A stretch of 64,000 nucleotides of DNA from Acinetobacter sp. TGL-Y2 (lineage in GTDB: Bacteria > Pseudomonadota > Gammaproteobacteria > Pseudomonadales > Moraxellaceae), in the NCBI RefSeq assembly GCF_001612555.1, contig NZ_CP015110.1, positions 2,232,001 through 2,296,000 on the forward strand. Direction: 5' to 3'. The position numbers and the translations under genes were made by a program. The notes under the pieces are model-generated. The model did not search any database, was not told the DNA's origin, and was given only the letters and a program-made list of their open reading frames with translations. Positions 27,848 to 36,049 of the stretch are shown in pieces; positions within the stretch are counted from its first letter, which is position 1, and every line of letters begins with the position of its first letter.

Positions 27848-29602
27848 ATGAGAGTTGATCAAAAAGTTGAAGGTCCGCGCCAATCCATGGCTTGGCTACA
27901 TACTTGGGCAAGCTTAATTTTGGGTTGGTTGTTATATGCTATTTTCTTAACGGGCACGCTCAGCTTTTTCCAAACAGAAATCACCAACTGGATGAAACCT
28001 GAGTTTCATCAGTCTGTGCCAAATGAATCACAGCTTAAACAGACCCAAGTCGCTTTAAATTATTTACAGCAAAATCACCCGAATGCGGGTAGTTGGACCA
28101 TTCAACTGCCAAATTCACGCCAAAACACCACCACCCTGAATATTCGTAAACCAGGTGAAGATCCACGCGCCAGACGTGGTGGTGAACGTGTGACTATAGA
28201 CAGTGCAACAGGTGAAGTGCTTGAAGCACGCGAAACGCGCGGTGGCAGCTTCCTCTATCGTTTCCATTTTGAACTGTATGGTATGCCGCGTATTTGGTCG
28301 CGTTGGATCGTCGGCATTGCCACCATGTTCATGCTGGTGGCGATTATTAGTGGCATCATTACTCATAAGAAAATATTTAAAGATTTCTTCACCTTTAGAT
28401 CAGGTAAAGGTCAACGCTCATGGCTCGATGCACATAATGCAACGGCAGTGTTTGCACTTCCCTTTCATATCATGATTACTTTGAGTGGCTTGCTTTTATT
28501 ACTCTTCACCATCATGCCGTGGGGTATTAATCAGGTCTACGAAGGTCGCGGGGCATTCCTGCAAGATCAGCGTAAATCACTGATTCAAACAGCACCTGAG
28601 GACAGTAGCAACACACCAGCAGCGCGTGGTGAAAATGCTCAACGTGGTCAGCGCAGTGAAATGTCCGAAGCACAGCAAGCACGCGGTGAGGGTCAGCAAG
28701 TACGTGAAGGTCGAGGCAATCGCGGTGAAGGACGCAAAAAACGTGAACCTGTTCAAGCTGCTCCGCTTGCAGATTTAGCCCCTATTTTAGTTGAAGCGAA
28801 TAAAGCGTGGCACAATAATCCTGTTTCGAGCATCAGTATCACTGCGCCGAATACCACTAAAGCCAAAATTGAATTACGTGCGCTAAATGCAGCCAGTGTG
28901 GCGCATCGTGGCGTCTATGAAACACTGGACTTTAATGGTGTAACAGGTAAAAACATCACGGATGAATCAGCGAAGTTAAAAAATCCATCGATTCCGAATG
29001 GTATTTATAATGTGGTGACGGTTTTGCATGAAGCCCGCGGTGTTGATTTAGCGCTTCGTTGGATCTTATTCCTATCCGGTGTGATCGGCACAATTATGAT
29101 CGCGACTGGCTTGATTTTATGGTGTGTAAAACGTGCACCTCAGCAGCAAAAACAAGGCTATAAATCTTTGGGTTACCGTGTTGTTGAAGTCACCAACATT
29201 GCTGCCATTATTGGTTTACCGATTGCCAGTGCTGCATATTTCTATGCCAACCGCTTCATCCCTGCGGAAATGAACATGCGTTTAAATTGGGAAATTCGAA
29301 CCTTTTTTATCGTATGGCTGTTGACCTTGATTTACGCGATTTTCCGTAGTCATCGTCAAGCATGGTTAGAATTGTTAATCTTTGCCACGATCGCTTTTGC
29401 ATTGTTGCCAATTATTAACCCAATCACTGGTGGTCAAGGACTTTGGTCAACCATTCCAAATGGTCAATGGGTCATTGCCACTTTTGATTTGGCAATGTGG
29501 GCACTTGCCCTGCTGTTCTTCTATTCATATCTTAAAGTGAAGAACCACAAAGGCCTCCCGAGCAAAAAAGCACGCGCGCCTGTCGCACAGGAGACTGAAT
29601 AA
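27848..29602 (+). CDS. PepSY-associated TM helix protein (possible siderophore-iron reductase)
   Basis: A 584-residue membrane protein. An N-terminal helix (AWLHTWASLILGWLLYAIFLTGTLSFF) with the PepSY_TM signature, a periplasmic PepSY part, four or more further helices (about 155-175, 205-225, 395-420 and near the C-terminus), and conserved His in MAWLHTWAS, AHNATAVFALPFHIM and VLHEARG that may bind heme. Residues about 255-300 form an Arg/Gly/Glu/Gln-rich insert. Relatives are proposed inner-membrane reductases for ferric siderophores; that role is inference. Flanked by DUF3649 and DUF3325, overlapping the latter by one base. Confidence 0.82.
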   Translation: MRVDQKVEGPRQSMAWLHTWASLILGWLLYAIFLTGTLSFFQTEITNWMKPEFHQSVPNESQLKQTQVALNYLQQNHPNAGSWTIQLPNSRQNTTTLNIRKPGEDPRARRGGERVTIDSATGEVLEARETRGGSFLYRFHFELYGMPRIWSRWIVGIATMFMLVAIISGIITHKKIFKDFFTFRSGKGQRSWLDAHNATAVFALPFHIMITLSGLLLLLFTIMPWGINQVYEGRGAFLQDQRKSLIQTAPEDSSNTPAARGENAQRGQRSEMSEAQQARGEGQQVREGRGNRGEGRKKREPVQAAPLADLAPILVEANKAWHNNPVSSISITAPNTTKAKIELRALNAASVAHRGVYETLDFNGVTGKNITDESAKLKNPSIPNGIYNVVTVLHEARGVDLALRWILFLSGVIGTIMIATGLILWCVKRAPQQQKQGYKSLGYRVVEVTNIAAIIGLPIASAAYFYANRFIPAEMNMRLNWEIRTFFIVWLLTLIYAIFRSHRQAWLELLIFATIAFALLPIINPITGGQGLWSTIPNGQWVIATFDLAMWALALLFFYSYLKVKNHKGLPSKKARAPVAQETE

Positions 29603-29940
29603 TGATTTTCTTCTTGCTGATTTGGTCGCTTTGTTCTATTGCTTTTTTTGCCTTAGCAAGCTCAATGTCTAAACATCAAAAGCAAATATTTGGGCATGAA
29701 TTGGATGCTGCAAAAACACGTTACGCTGCCCTTAGCGGTTGGGTACTGCTTACTATCGCGTTAATCATCTGCATGATGAGCGCACAGCTGAGCAATATGA
29801 TCAGTTATTGGATTGGGGTGCTCACCTTCTCTGCTTTATTTGTTGGCTTGTGTTTAAGTTATTTAAATACGTATATTAAGAAAATCACGATTATCAGTGT
29901 CGTGATTTTTGCGCTGAGCTTAATCATGTGCTTGATCTAA
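29602..29940 (+). CDS. DUF3325 membrane protein
   Basis: A 112-residue protein with about four hydrophobic segments (FFLLIWSLCSIAFFALASSM at the start, then three more), matching DUF3325. The motif FALASSMSKHQKQIFG near residue 20 fits the family. Its start overlaps the PepSY gene stop, so it is the third gene of the iron-linked operon. No signal for a soluble domain. Confidence 0.75.
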   Translation: MIFFLLIWSLCSIAFFALASSMSKHQKQIFGHELDAAKTRYAALSGWVLLTIALIICMMSAQLSNMISYWIGVLTFSALFVGLCLSYLNTYIKKITIISVVIFALSLIMCLI

Positions 29941-29969
29941 ATAATGGCTTAAATCTTCATTTTAAATTT

Positions 29970-29998
29970 AAAAAGCCAATCTTCGGATTGGCTTTTTT
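29970..29998 (+). terminator. Terminator of the iron-linked operon
   Basis: Stem AAAAGCCAATC / GATTGGCTTTT with a TTCG-type loop and a T run. Confidence 0.88.
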
Positions 29999-30043
29999 AC
30001 ATCAAAGCTTTAGGCTATAGACAGTCTTTATGTTGGATCTATT

Positions 30044-30562
30044 ATGTCTGAATCTCCTGAAATTTCTCCAGAACTTTTAAACCGCGCCACTGCTGGCAAC
30101 GCGGAAGCTCAATTCGCTTTGGCTGAGCTGTATATGCAAAGTGAAAATGAAGAGGATATCGAACTTGCTGAAGAATGGGCACTCAAAGCTGCTGGCTTAG
30201 GCTACGTTGAAGCGATGTACTGGTTAGGCGAAGGTTATGCGGTTTATGCCAAAGAGCTGCTTGAAGAAGATCCCGAAGAAGCGAACACTTACTTTGAACA
30301 TGCACTGAATTGGTTGAAGCAAGCCGCTGAACTTAAACATGCATCTGCAACTTTAGAGTTAGCAAGTTTTTACCGCCGTGGTTATGTGGTTGACAAAGAT
30401 GTTGCGAAGTCTATTGAGTTGGTACAGCAAGCTGCTGAAATGGGTGAAGTTCAGGCCATGCGTGATTTAGCCTGTATCTATGAACATGGTTTAGGTGTTG
30501 ATGTAGATGAAGCCAAAGCGGATGAATGGAATACTAAAGCTGAAGCCGCTAACAAAGAATAA
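30044..30562 (+). CDS. Sel1/tetratricopeptide-repeat protein
   Basis: A 172-residue acidic soluble protein built of about four Sel1-like repeats (AGNAEAQFALAELYMQ, GYVEAMYWLGEGYAV, HASATLELASFYRRGYVVDKD, GEVQAMRDLACIYEHGLGVDVD). No signal peptide, so cytoplasmic. Such proteins act as adaptors; no target can be inferred. Confidence 0.85.
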   Translation: MSESPEISPELLNRATAGNAEAQFALAELYMQSENEEDIELAEEWALKAAGLGYVEAMYWLGEGYAVYAKELLEEDPEEANTYFEHALNWLKQAAELKHASATLELASFYRRGYVVDKDVAKSIELVQQAAEMGEVQAMRDLACIYEHGLGVDVDEAKADEWNTKAEAANKE

Positions 30563-30569
30563 TATGCTA

Positions 30570-30597
30570 TTTAAGCCCATCAAGTGATGGGCTTAAA
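30570..30597. terminator. Terminator-like hairpin after the Sel1 gene
   Basis: Stem TTTAAGCCCATC / GATGGGCTTAAA with loop AAGT, between two convergent genes. There is no long T run. Confidence 0.55.
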
Positions 30598-30651
30598 TAT
30601 GAACTTAATTCATTCTACAAATTGCATAATTATTTATTTAAATCAATTGGA

Positions 30652-32004
30652 CTAATTCAATCTATATCCAAACTTGCCGTTCAATTTTATTGATTCATTT
30701 AACATTTCATCTGCAATGCTAACCTGCTTTAATTCTGTATCGTTAAAATTCACAATATAATTTTTAAAATCAAGATCTATGTTTTTACATTTTTCAGTAA
30801 GGCATTGATAAAATATTTCATAATTCTGATTTGAATTTGGCAACTGAAATGTCGTTTTATATTCAATTTTACTAATTTTTTGATCAGTTAAATATACATA
30901 TAACTGGTTATTGTCTAATTGTTGAGAATCATGATTAATCAATTGTAGATAGGCTTTGCTACGTTCAATGATTGAATCAGGTTGATGTTTGAATACATTC
31001 GTGATCGTATATACATTGGATTCAACTGGAAATTCTATTTTTCCATCAAATTCAATCTGATTGGGGGATTTTAGGCAATCACTCCCCTCTGATTTATACA
31101 ATAGACTATGATTGAAATGAACTGACACCCAACTTTGAGTAATCTCCTTGGTTATCGTTTTATCTTCAATATTTGATTGATATATTTTACCTGCACATCT
31201 GTTTTCAGCCTCAGGTGGGTAAGAAAAAATGGCTTGGAAAAATTGAATTGGACTATCTTCTGCAGGAATATCAATGATCGTATCTAACACAATTAAACCT
31301 TCAAATGGATTCTGTAGCGCTAAACTATAATTCGATGACTCGCCATCAAAAAAACTAAACGCATAGGGCGTATTTTTACCATTTATTTTGATTGTTTTTG
31401 CTTTTAGTTCAGGATGATTATTCGCTTTTTGATAGGAGTTAGACAAATGACCATTCAGCGCCCCATCCAAAACTCTGAACTCATTAACATCAGAAAATTG
31501 ATCTTTAAAAACTTTCATTTGTTCAAAGATCAATGTTAAATCACCAGTTTCCTTATTAAAATTAAAATTAAAATTTTCACAATGAACCGCATTGAATATT
31601 GAGTGCCCATAGTGTTGACTCGCGCAATAATATTTATTTTTCTCGTCATTCTTATCTTGAACCGTCACAGAGGTAAATATATCTTTAAAAGAATCATACC
31701 CTACCTCAATGATCGATTTATCATCTTGAAATACAAATATTAAATTCTCAAATGGGAATATGGTCTTTATTGTATAAGGCTGTTGATCAGAACTTTGCAA
31801 TAACTGTTGACTACTTGAAGTAAATTCAGCAGTATCACCATTTAAATCAGCAATTTTGAGACTACTTTTAAAACTTGAAGTAAAACTTTGTTTAATTTCT
31901 GGTTTATCTAATGAATTTTCATTTTCATCATTATTTCCGCAACTTGCTGTAACCGCTACACATAAAAAAATAATGAATCCCTTACACCAATGGCTAACGC
32001 TCAT
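30652..32004 (-). CDS. Putative lipoprotein of unknown function
   Basis: A 450-residue protein with a signal of about 20 residues ending in VTASC|GNND, a weak but usable lipobox. The mature part is Ser/Asn/Lys/Gln-rich and beta-prone, with several cysteines (e.g. YYCASQHYG, NRCAGKIYQ, FYQCLTEKCKN) that may form disulfides. No family recognised. It is more AT-rich than its neighbours and sits beside a MITE, hinting at lateral origin. The start has AGGAAA upstream. Confidence 0.7.
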   Translation of the reverse strand: MSVSHWCKGFIIFLCVAVTASCGNNDENENSLDKPEIKQSFTSSFKSSLKIADLNGDTAEFTSSSQQLLQSSDQQPYTIKTIFPFENLIFVFQDDKSIIEVGYDSFKDIFTSVTVQDKNDEKNKYYCASQHYGHSIFNAVHCENFNFNFNKETGDLTLIFEQMKVFKDQFSDVNEFRVLDGALNGHLSNSYQKANNHPELKAKTIKINGKNTPYAFSFFDGESSNYSLALQNPFEGLIVLDTIIDIPAEDSPIQFFQAIFSYPPEAENRCAGKIYQSNIEDKTITKEITQSWVSVHFNHSLLYKSEGSDCLKSPNQIEFDGKIEFPVESNVYTITNVFKHQPDSIIERSKAYLQLINHDSQQLDNNQLYVYLTDQKISKIEYKTTFQLPNSNQNYEIFYQCLTEKCKNIDLDFKNYIVNFNDTELKQVSIADEMLNESIKLNGKFGYRLN

Positions 32005-32206
32005 TTCTTATTTCCTCTTATAATTATGCCGATTAGAATCTATGAATTTCAGCTCGATCTCATTTTTAATTAAACAGTTTTATCTCCATATCGCAAACTA
32101 AGTTTTCAAATCTTTAAAGCAAGATCACCACGGATCAATTTGGCTTAAAATTTAACAAGCTCTAAAATTTGAGGACATACCCTAATAAAACCAACATAAA
32201 TTATTT

Positions 32207-32297
32207 GGTAGTGCATGAATACGACGTGATAAAAATAATAAGTTATTGATATTAAAATATATAAATGAATTATTACACGTTGGTTTTTAGCACTACC
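32207..32297 (+). mobile_element. 91-bp MITE-like element, copy 1, with 8-bp target duplication
   Basis: The 91 bases begin GGTAGTGC and end GCACTACC. The inverted similarity extends about 22 bases inward, including ACGTG at the same distance from each end. Both sides carry AATTATTT (32199-32206 and 32298-32305), a perfect 8-bp duplication. A second, identical copy lies inverted at 58030-58120. There is no coding capacity, so it must have been moved by a transposase encoded elsewhere. Confidence 0.88.
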
Positions 32298-32474
32298 AAT
32301 TATTTCAGCCTTTCAAATATTTGACTCTACTTGCACTCTTGGTATCGTGAGAACCCAACAAATTTAAGATTCTTTGGACTATTTTGATCTTTATTCATAA
32401 GTTTTTCTTATAGATTATTTAATTATTATCCATAGCAACCGATAACGTTCATCTAGATATTAACCAATTTCAGA

Positions 32475-32503
32475 TTGGAACAAAATCAATTTCCAAGTAG
32501 AAT
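32475..32503 (+). promoter_or_regulatory. Probable promoter of the ahcY riboswitch transcript
   Basis: -35 TTGGAA (32475-32480), a 17-base spacer, -10 TAGAAT (32498-32503). Transcription would begin near 32510, right at the first base of the riboswitch. Confidence 0.6.
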
Positions 32504-32510
32504 ATTGCTC

Positions 32511-32614
32511 AGTCGAGGGATGCTGCGACTTTTTCATAACCGATTGTTATGAAATCGCTAGGCTCGACCATCGGTTCATTCATGTCTGAAGAACTAAAAA
32601 CGGCATCCGCGAAC
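32511..32614 (+). promoter_or_regulatory. S-adenosylhomocysteine (SAH) riboswitch
   Basis: Matches the SAH riboswitch consensus. P1 pairs GTCGAG (32512-32517) with CTCGAC (32563-32568). The conserved GATGCTGCGAC follows P1. A hairpin CATAAC/GTTATG sits between, AGGCTCG precedes P1', and AACGGCATCCGC ends the aptamer, with GCATCC (32603-32608) forming the pseudoknot with GGATGC (32518-32523). It lies directly before ahcY, whose enzyme destroys SAH. The known class turns expression on when SAH is high. Confidence 0.92.
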
Positions 32615-32661
32615 ATATGATCCAATTCAATATATTGTTATTTTATAGCAAGGAGATCCTA

Positions 32662-34044
32662 ATGAACGCGGTTAATGCTTCATTTACAGATTACAAAGTT
32701 GCCGATATCACGTTAGCTGACTACGGCCGTAAAGAAATTAAACTTGCTGAAGCAGAAATGCCAGCACTCATGGGTTTGCGTAAACGCTATTCAGCGGCTA
32801 AACCCCTTGCAGGCGCGAAAATTCTCGGCTGTATCCACATGACCATTCAAACTGCGGTTTTGATTGAAACTTTGGTTGAATTGGGCGCTGAAGTTCGCTG
32901 GACGTCTTGTAATATCTTCTCGACTCAAGATCATGCTGCTGCTGCAATTGCTGCATCAGGTGTTCCAGTTTTTGCTTGGAAAGGTGAAACTGAAGAAGAA
33001 TATATGTGGTGTCTTGAACAACAAATCAATGTGAATGGCACACCTTGGGATGCCAACATGATTTTGGATGATGGTGGTGACTTAACTGCTGTTGTTCATG
33101 AAAAATACCCTGAACTAATTGCTAAAATTCACGGTATTACTGAAGAAACCACGACAGGTGTTCAACGTTTATTAGAGATGTGGAAAGACGATTCACTTAA
33201 AGTTCCTGCAATCAACGTCAACGACTCAGTAACCAAATCTAAAAACGACAACAAATACGGTTGCCGTCACTCTCTAAACGATGCTATTAAACGCGGTACC
33301 GACATGTTAATGTCTGGTCGTCGTGCGCTTGTGATTGGTTATGGTGACGTAGGTAAAGGTTCAGCACAATCACTTCGTCAAGAAGGCATGATTGTACGTG
33401 TAACTGAAGCCGATCCCATCTGTGCAATGCAAGCGTGTATGGACGGTTATGAAGTTGTTTCTCCATACAAAAATGGCGTGCAGACTGGTCAGAAAGAAGA
33501 TGTAAATACTGATCTTCTTAAAAATACAGATCTGATCGTAACAACAACGGGTAATTACCACGTTTGTGACTCTGCGATGCTTGATACTTTAAAAGCGGGT
33601 GCGGTGGTATGTAACATCGGTCACTTTGACACTGAAATTGATACCAACTACTTACGTGGTTACAAATGGGTTGAAGTGAAACCGCAAGTACACCAAGTGT
33701 ATCGTTCAGAAAATGAAAGCGATTACCTGATCCTTTTATCAGAAGGTCGTTTAGTGAATTTGGGTAATGCGACAGGTCACCCATCACGTGTTATGGATGG
33801 TTCATTTGCCAACCAAGTATTGGCTCAAATGCATTTATTTGCTGAAAAATTTGCTGATCTTCCTGAAGATCAAAAGAAAGCGGCGATCCGTGTAGAACTT
33901 CTTCCTAAGAAATTAGACGAAGAAGTAGCTGCTGCAATGGTTGCAGGTTTCGGTGGTGTATTGACACAATTGACTCAAGTTCAAGCAGATTATTTAGGCG
34001 TACCTGTTGAAGGCCCGTTTAAGTCTGACACTTATAAATACTAA
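32662..34044 (+). CDS. ahcY: Adenosylhomocysteinase
   Basis: Hydrolyses S-adenosylhomocysteine to adenosine and homocysteine, keeping methylation running (460 aa). Seen: [16 protein letters not shown], the catalytic-region [21 protein letters not shown], the NAD-binding [15 protein letters not shown], and the conserved C-terminus ending KSDTYKY. ATG 32662 follows AAGGAG at 7 bases; an in-frame ATG at 32617 belongs to the end of the riboswitch region. Controlled by the SAH riboswitch upstream; metF follows and probably shares the methionine-cycle role. Confidence 0.98.
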   Translation: MNAVNASFTDYKVADITLADYGRKEIKLAEAEMPALMGLRKRYSAAKPLAGAKILGCIHMTIQTAVLIETLVELGAEVRWTSCNIFSTQDHAAAAIAASGVPVFAWKGETEEEYMWCLEQQINVNGTPWDANMILDDGGDLTAVVHEKYPELIAKIHGITEETTTGVQRLLEMWKDDSLKVPAINVNDSVTKSKNDNKYGCRHSLNDAIKRGTDMLMSGRRALVIGYGDVGKGSAQSLRQEGMIVRVTEADPICAMQACMDGYEVVSPYKNGVQTGQKEDVNTDLLKNTDLIVTTTGNYHVCDSAMLDTLKAGAVVCNIGHFDTEIDTNYLRGYKWVEVKPQVHQVYRSENESDYLILLSEGRLVNLGNATGHPSRVMDGSFANQVLAQMHLFAEKFADLPEDQKKAAIRVELLPKKLDEEVAAAMVAGFGGVLTQLTQVQADYLGVPVEGPFKSDTYKY

Positions 34045-34057
34045 GTTTTCATAGAAA

Positions 34058-34201
34058 CCTCTCCCTAGCCCTCTCCTAAAAGGAGCGGGTATCTTTCATT
34101 GTGAAAAGCAGGCAAAGGCATCAATCAAATATACTTAACTTGCACAATGAAGTCCCTTCTCTTGCGCCATATATGGCTCAGGGAGAAGGCTAGGATGAGG
34201 G
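34058..34201. repeat. 144-bp palindromic intergenic repeat between ahcY and metF
   Basis: Outer arms CCTCTCCCTAGCCCTCTCC (34058-34076) and GGGAGAAGGCTAGGATGAGG (from 34181) are inverted, imperfect complements. Nested inside are CTTTCATTGTG (34093-34103) and CACAATGAAG (34143-34152), also inverted. Such CCTCTCCCTAGCC elements recur in many proteobacterial intergenic regions as REP/MITE-like repeats. Confidence 0.75.
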
Positions 34202-34241
34202 ATTTTTAAAATAAAAAAGGACTTATAAAAAAGGATTTAAA

Positions 34242-35078
34242 ATGACCAAACGTGTTCCTATTTCTTTTGAATTTTTCCCAACCAAAACTGACGTGGGTGC
34301 AGAAAAATTAAAAGTTGTTCATCAAGAATTACAACTGCTTAATCCAGAATTCTTCTCTGTGACCTATGGTGCAGGTGGTTCAACACGTGAGCGCACCTTA
34401 TCTGCTATTCATGACTTTAATGGTAAAGGCACACCCGTTGCCCCTCACCTGTCTTGTATTGGTGATGACAAAGCCCGTATTGCTGAGTTATTAGATTTTT
34501 ATAAATCGCAGGGTATTGACCGCATAGTGGCACTACGGGGTGACTTACCTTCGGGTCAAGTCGGCTTAGGTGAATTGGCATATGCATCGGACTTGGTTGC
34601 ATTTATTCGTCAACATTCAGGCGATCACTTTCATATAGAAGTAGCTGCGTATCCAGAAATGCATCCGCAAGCAGACAGCTTTAACAAAGACATTCAGAAC
34701 TTTGTAACTAAAGCCAAAGCGGGTGCAAATGCTGCGATTACTCAATTTTTCTTTAATCCAGATGCGTATTTCTATTTTGTCGATCGCATTCAAAAAGAAG
34801 GGATTGATATTCCAGTTGCGCCGGGCATTATGCCGATTACCAATGCAAGTAATTTGATTCGCTTCGCAGATGGTACAGGTGCTGAGATTCCACGCTGGAT
34901 TCGTAAGCAGTTGGCAACCTATGGCGATGATTCTGCCAGTATTAAAGCCTTTGGTCATGAAGTTGTGGTTAAACTATGCGAGCGCCTGATTGCAGGTGGT
35001 GCACCAAGTTTGCATTTCTATACCATGAACCACATTGAGCCGAACCGTCAATTGGTCTTGGACTTAGGTTTAGCATAA
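34242..35078 (+). CDS. metF: 5,10-methylenetetrahydrofolate reductase
   Basis: FAD enzyme making 5-methyl-THF for methionine synthesis (278 aa, typical). Seen: the N-terminal SFEFFPTKTDVG with the conserved Glu, the FAD-pocket VTYGAGGSTRERTL, IVALRGDLPSG, and the substrate-binding AGANAAITQFFFNPDAYFYFVDR. It follows ahcY on the same strand across a palindromic repeat, so the two methionine-cycle genes are likely co-regulated. Confidence 0.96.
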   Translation: MTKRVPISFEFFPTKTDVGAEKLKVVHQELQLLNPEFFSVTYGAGGSTRERTLSAIHDFNGKGTPVAPHLSCIGDDKARIAELLDFYKSQGIDRIVALRGDLPSGQVGLGELAYASDLVAFIRQHSGDHFHIEVAAYPEMHPQADSFNKDIQNFVTKAKAGANAAITQFFFNPDAYFYFVDRIQKEGIDIPVAPGIMPITNASNLIRFADGTGAEIPRWIRKQLATYGDDSASIKAFGHEVVVKLCERLIAGGAPSLHFYTMNHIEPNRQLVLDLGLA

Positions 35079-35165
35079 TATTTTAAGTATGATCCGATAA
35101 GGTTTTGCTTCGTCACGATGAGGTCAAATCTTATTTTATGTCATCGATTGAAAGAGTAAGAGCAC

Positions 35166-35876
35166 ATGCCCCGTTTTTTTATTGAAGCTGATCTCGCTGT
35201 AGCGACGCATGTTGAATTGACCGACACTGTATTTCACCACTGGGTAAAAGTGCTGCGCGCTCAAGTCGGTGAAACTGCTACTTTGTTTAATGGTCAAGGC
35301 GGCGAATACCAAGCCTCACTCACCCAAATCAATAAAAAAACAGCGCAAGTCTCAATCGACTCCTTTAATGTAGATGACCGTACTCCTACTTTTACCACCT
35401 TACTTGGACAAGTCATGAGTAAAGGTGATCGTATGGATTATGCCATTCAAAAAGCGGTTGAATTGGGTGTCTCCCAAATTCAGCTGCTCACTTCTGAACG
35501 CTGTGAAATGCGCCTTAAATATGATCGTGATCAAAAGAAAATTGATCACTGGCAAGGCATTGCAGTTGCAGCCTGTGAACAATGTGGTCTAAACCGCGTT
35601 CCTCAAGTTTTAGCTCCTCTGTCTTTAGAGCAATGGCTAAAAATGCAACTTCCTGCAACCAAACTGGTTCTTGCACCCAATAAAGATCAAGTGAACGTAC
35701 TTGAACATGCCACAAAAGATGTGGTTCTACTCATTGGTCCTGAAGGTGGGCTGAGTGAAGCTGAAATTGAGTCTGCCAATCAAGTCGGATTTATGAACTG
35801 GTGTATAGGCGAGCGAGTACTCCGTACTGAAACTGCACCCGTTGTCGCGCTGTCTATTTTAAATTACAACTTATAA
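35166..35876 (+). CDS. rsmE: 16S rRNA (uracil1498-N3)-methyltransferase
   Basis: SPOUT-fold methyltransferase of 236 residues with a PUA-like N-terminus (TVFHHWVKVLRAQVGE) and the deep-knot motifs LLIGPEGGLSEAEIE and GERVLRTETAPVVAL, which bind S-adenosylmethionine. In E. coli it modifies U1498 of 16S rRNA. It lies 87 bases beyond metF on the same strand. Confidence 0.95.
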   Translation: MPRFFIEADLAVATHVELTDTVFHHWVKVLRAQVGETATLFNGQGGEYQASLTQINKKTAQVSIDSFNVDDRTPTFTTLLGQVMSKGDRMDYAIQKAVELGVSQIQLLTSERCEMRLKYDRDQKKIDHWQGIAVAACEQCGLNRVPQVLAPLSLEQWLKMQLPATKLVLAPNKDQVNVLEHATKDVVLLIGPEGGLSEAEIESANQVGFMNWCIGERVLRTETAPVVALSILNYNL

Positions 35877-36049
35877 TTTAAATGAGGATTTAATAATAAT
35901 GTATACAACATCACATTTTCATTGATTTTTATTTCAATTAACAGTAACTTAATTTAAAGATGCAGTGAATAATATGAATACCAACTCGAGTATAGTTAGC
36001 GAAAATTTACGCTAATAATGATAATCAAGTTTTAAATAGGTAATGCCCC

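Noticed and set aside
32617..32661. 15-codon extension of AhcY
   Set aside because: The ATG-like start lies at the end of the riboswitch; AAGGAG and the conserved N-terminus place the start at 32662.
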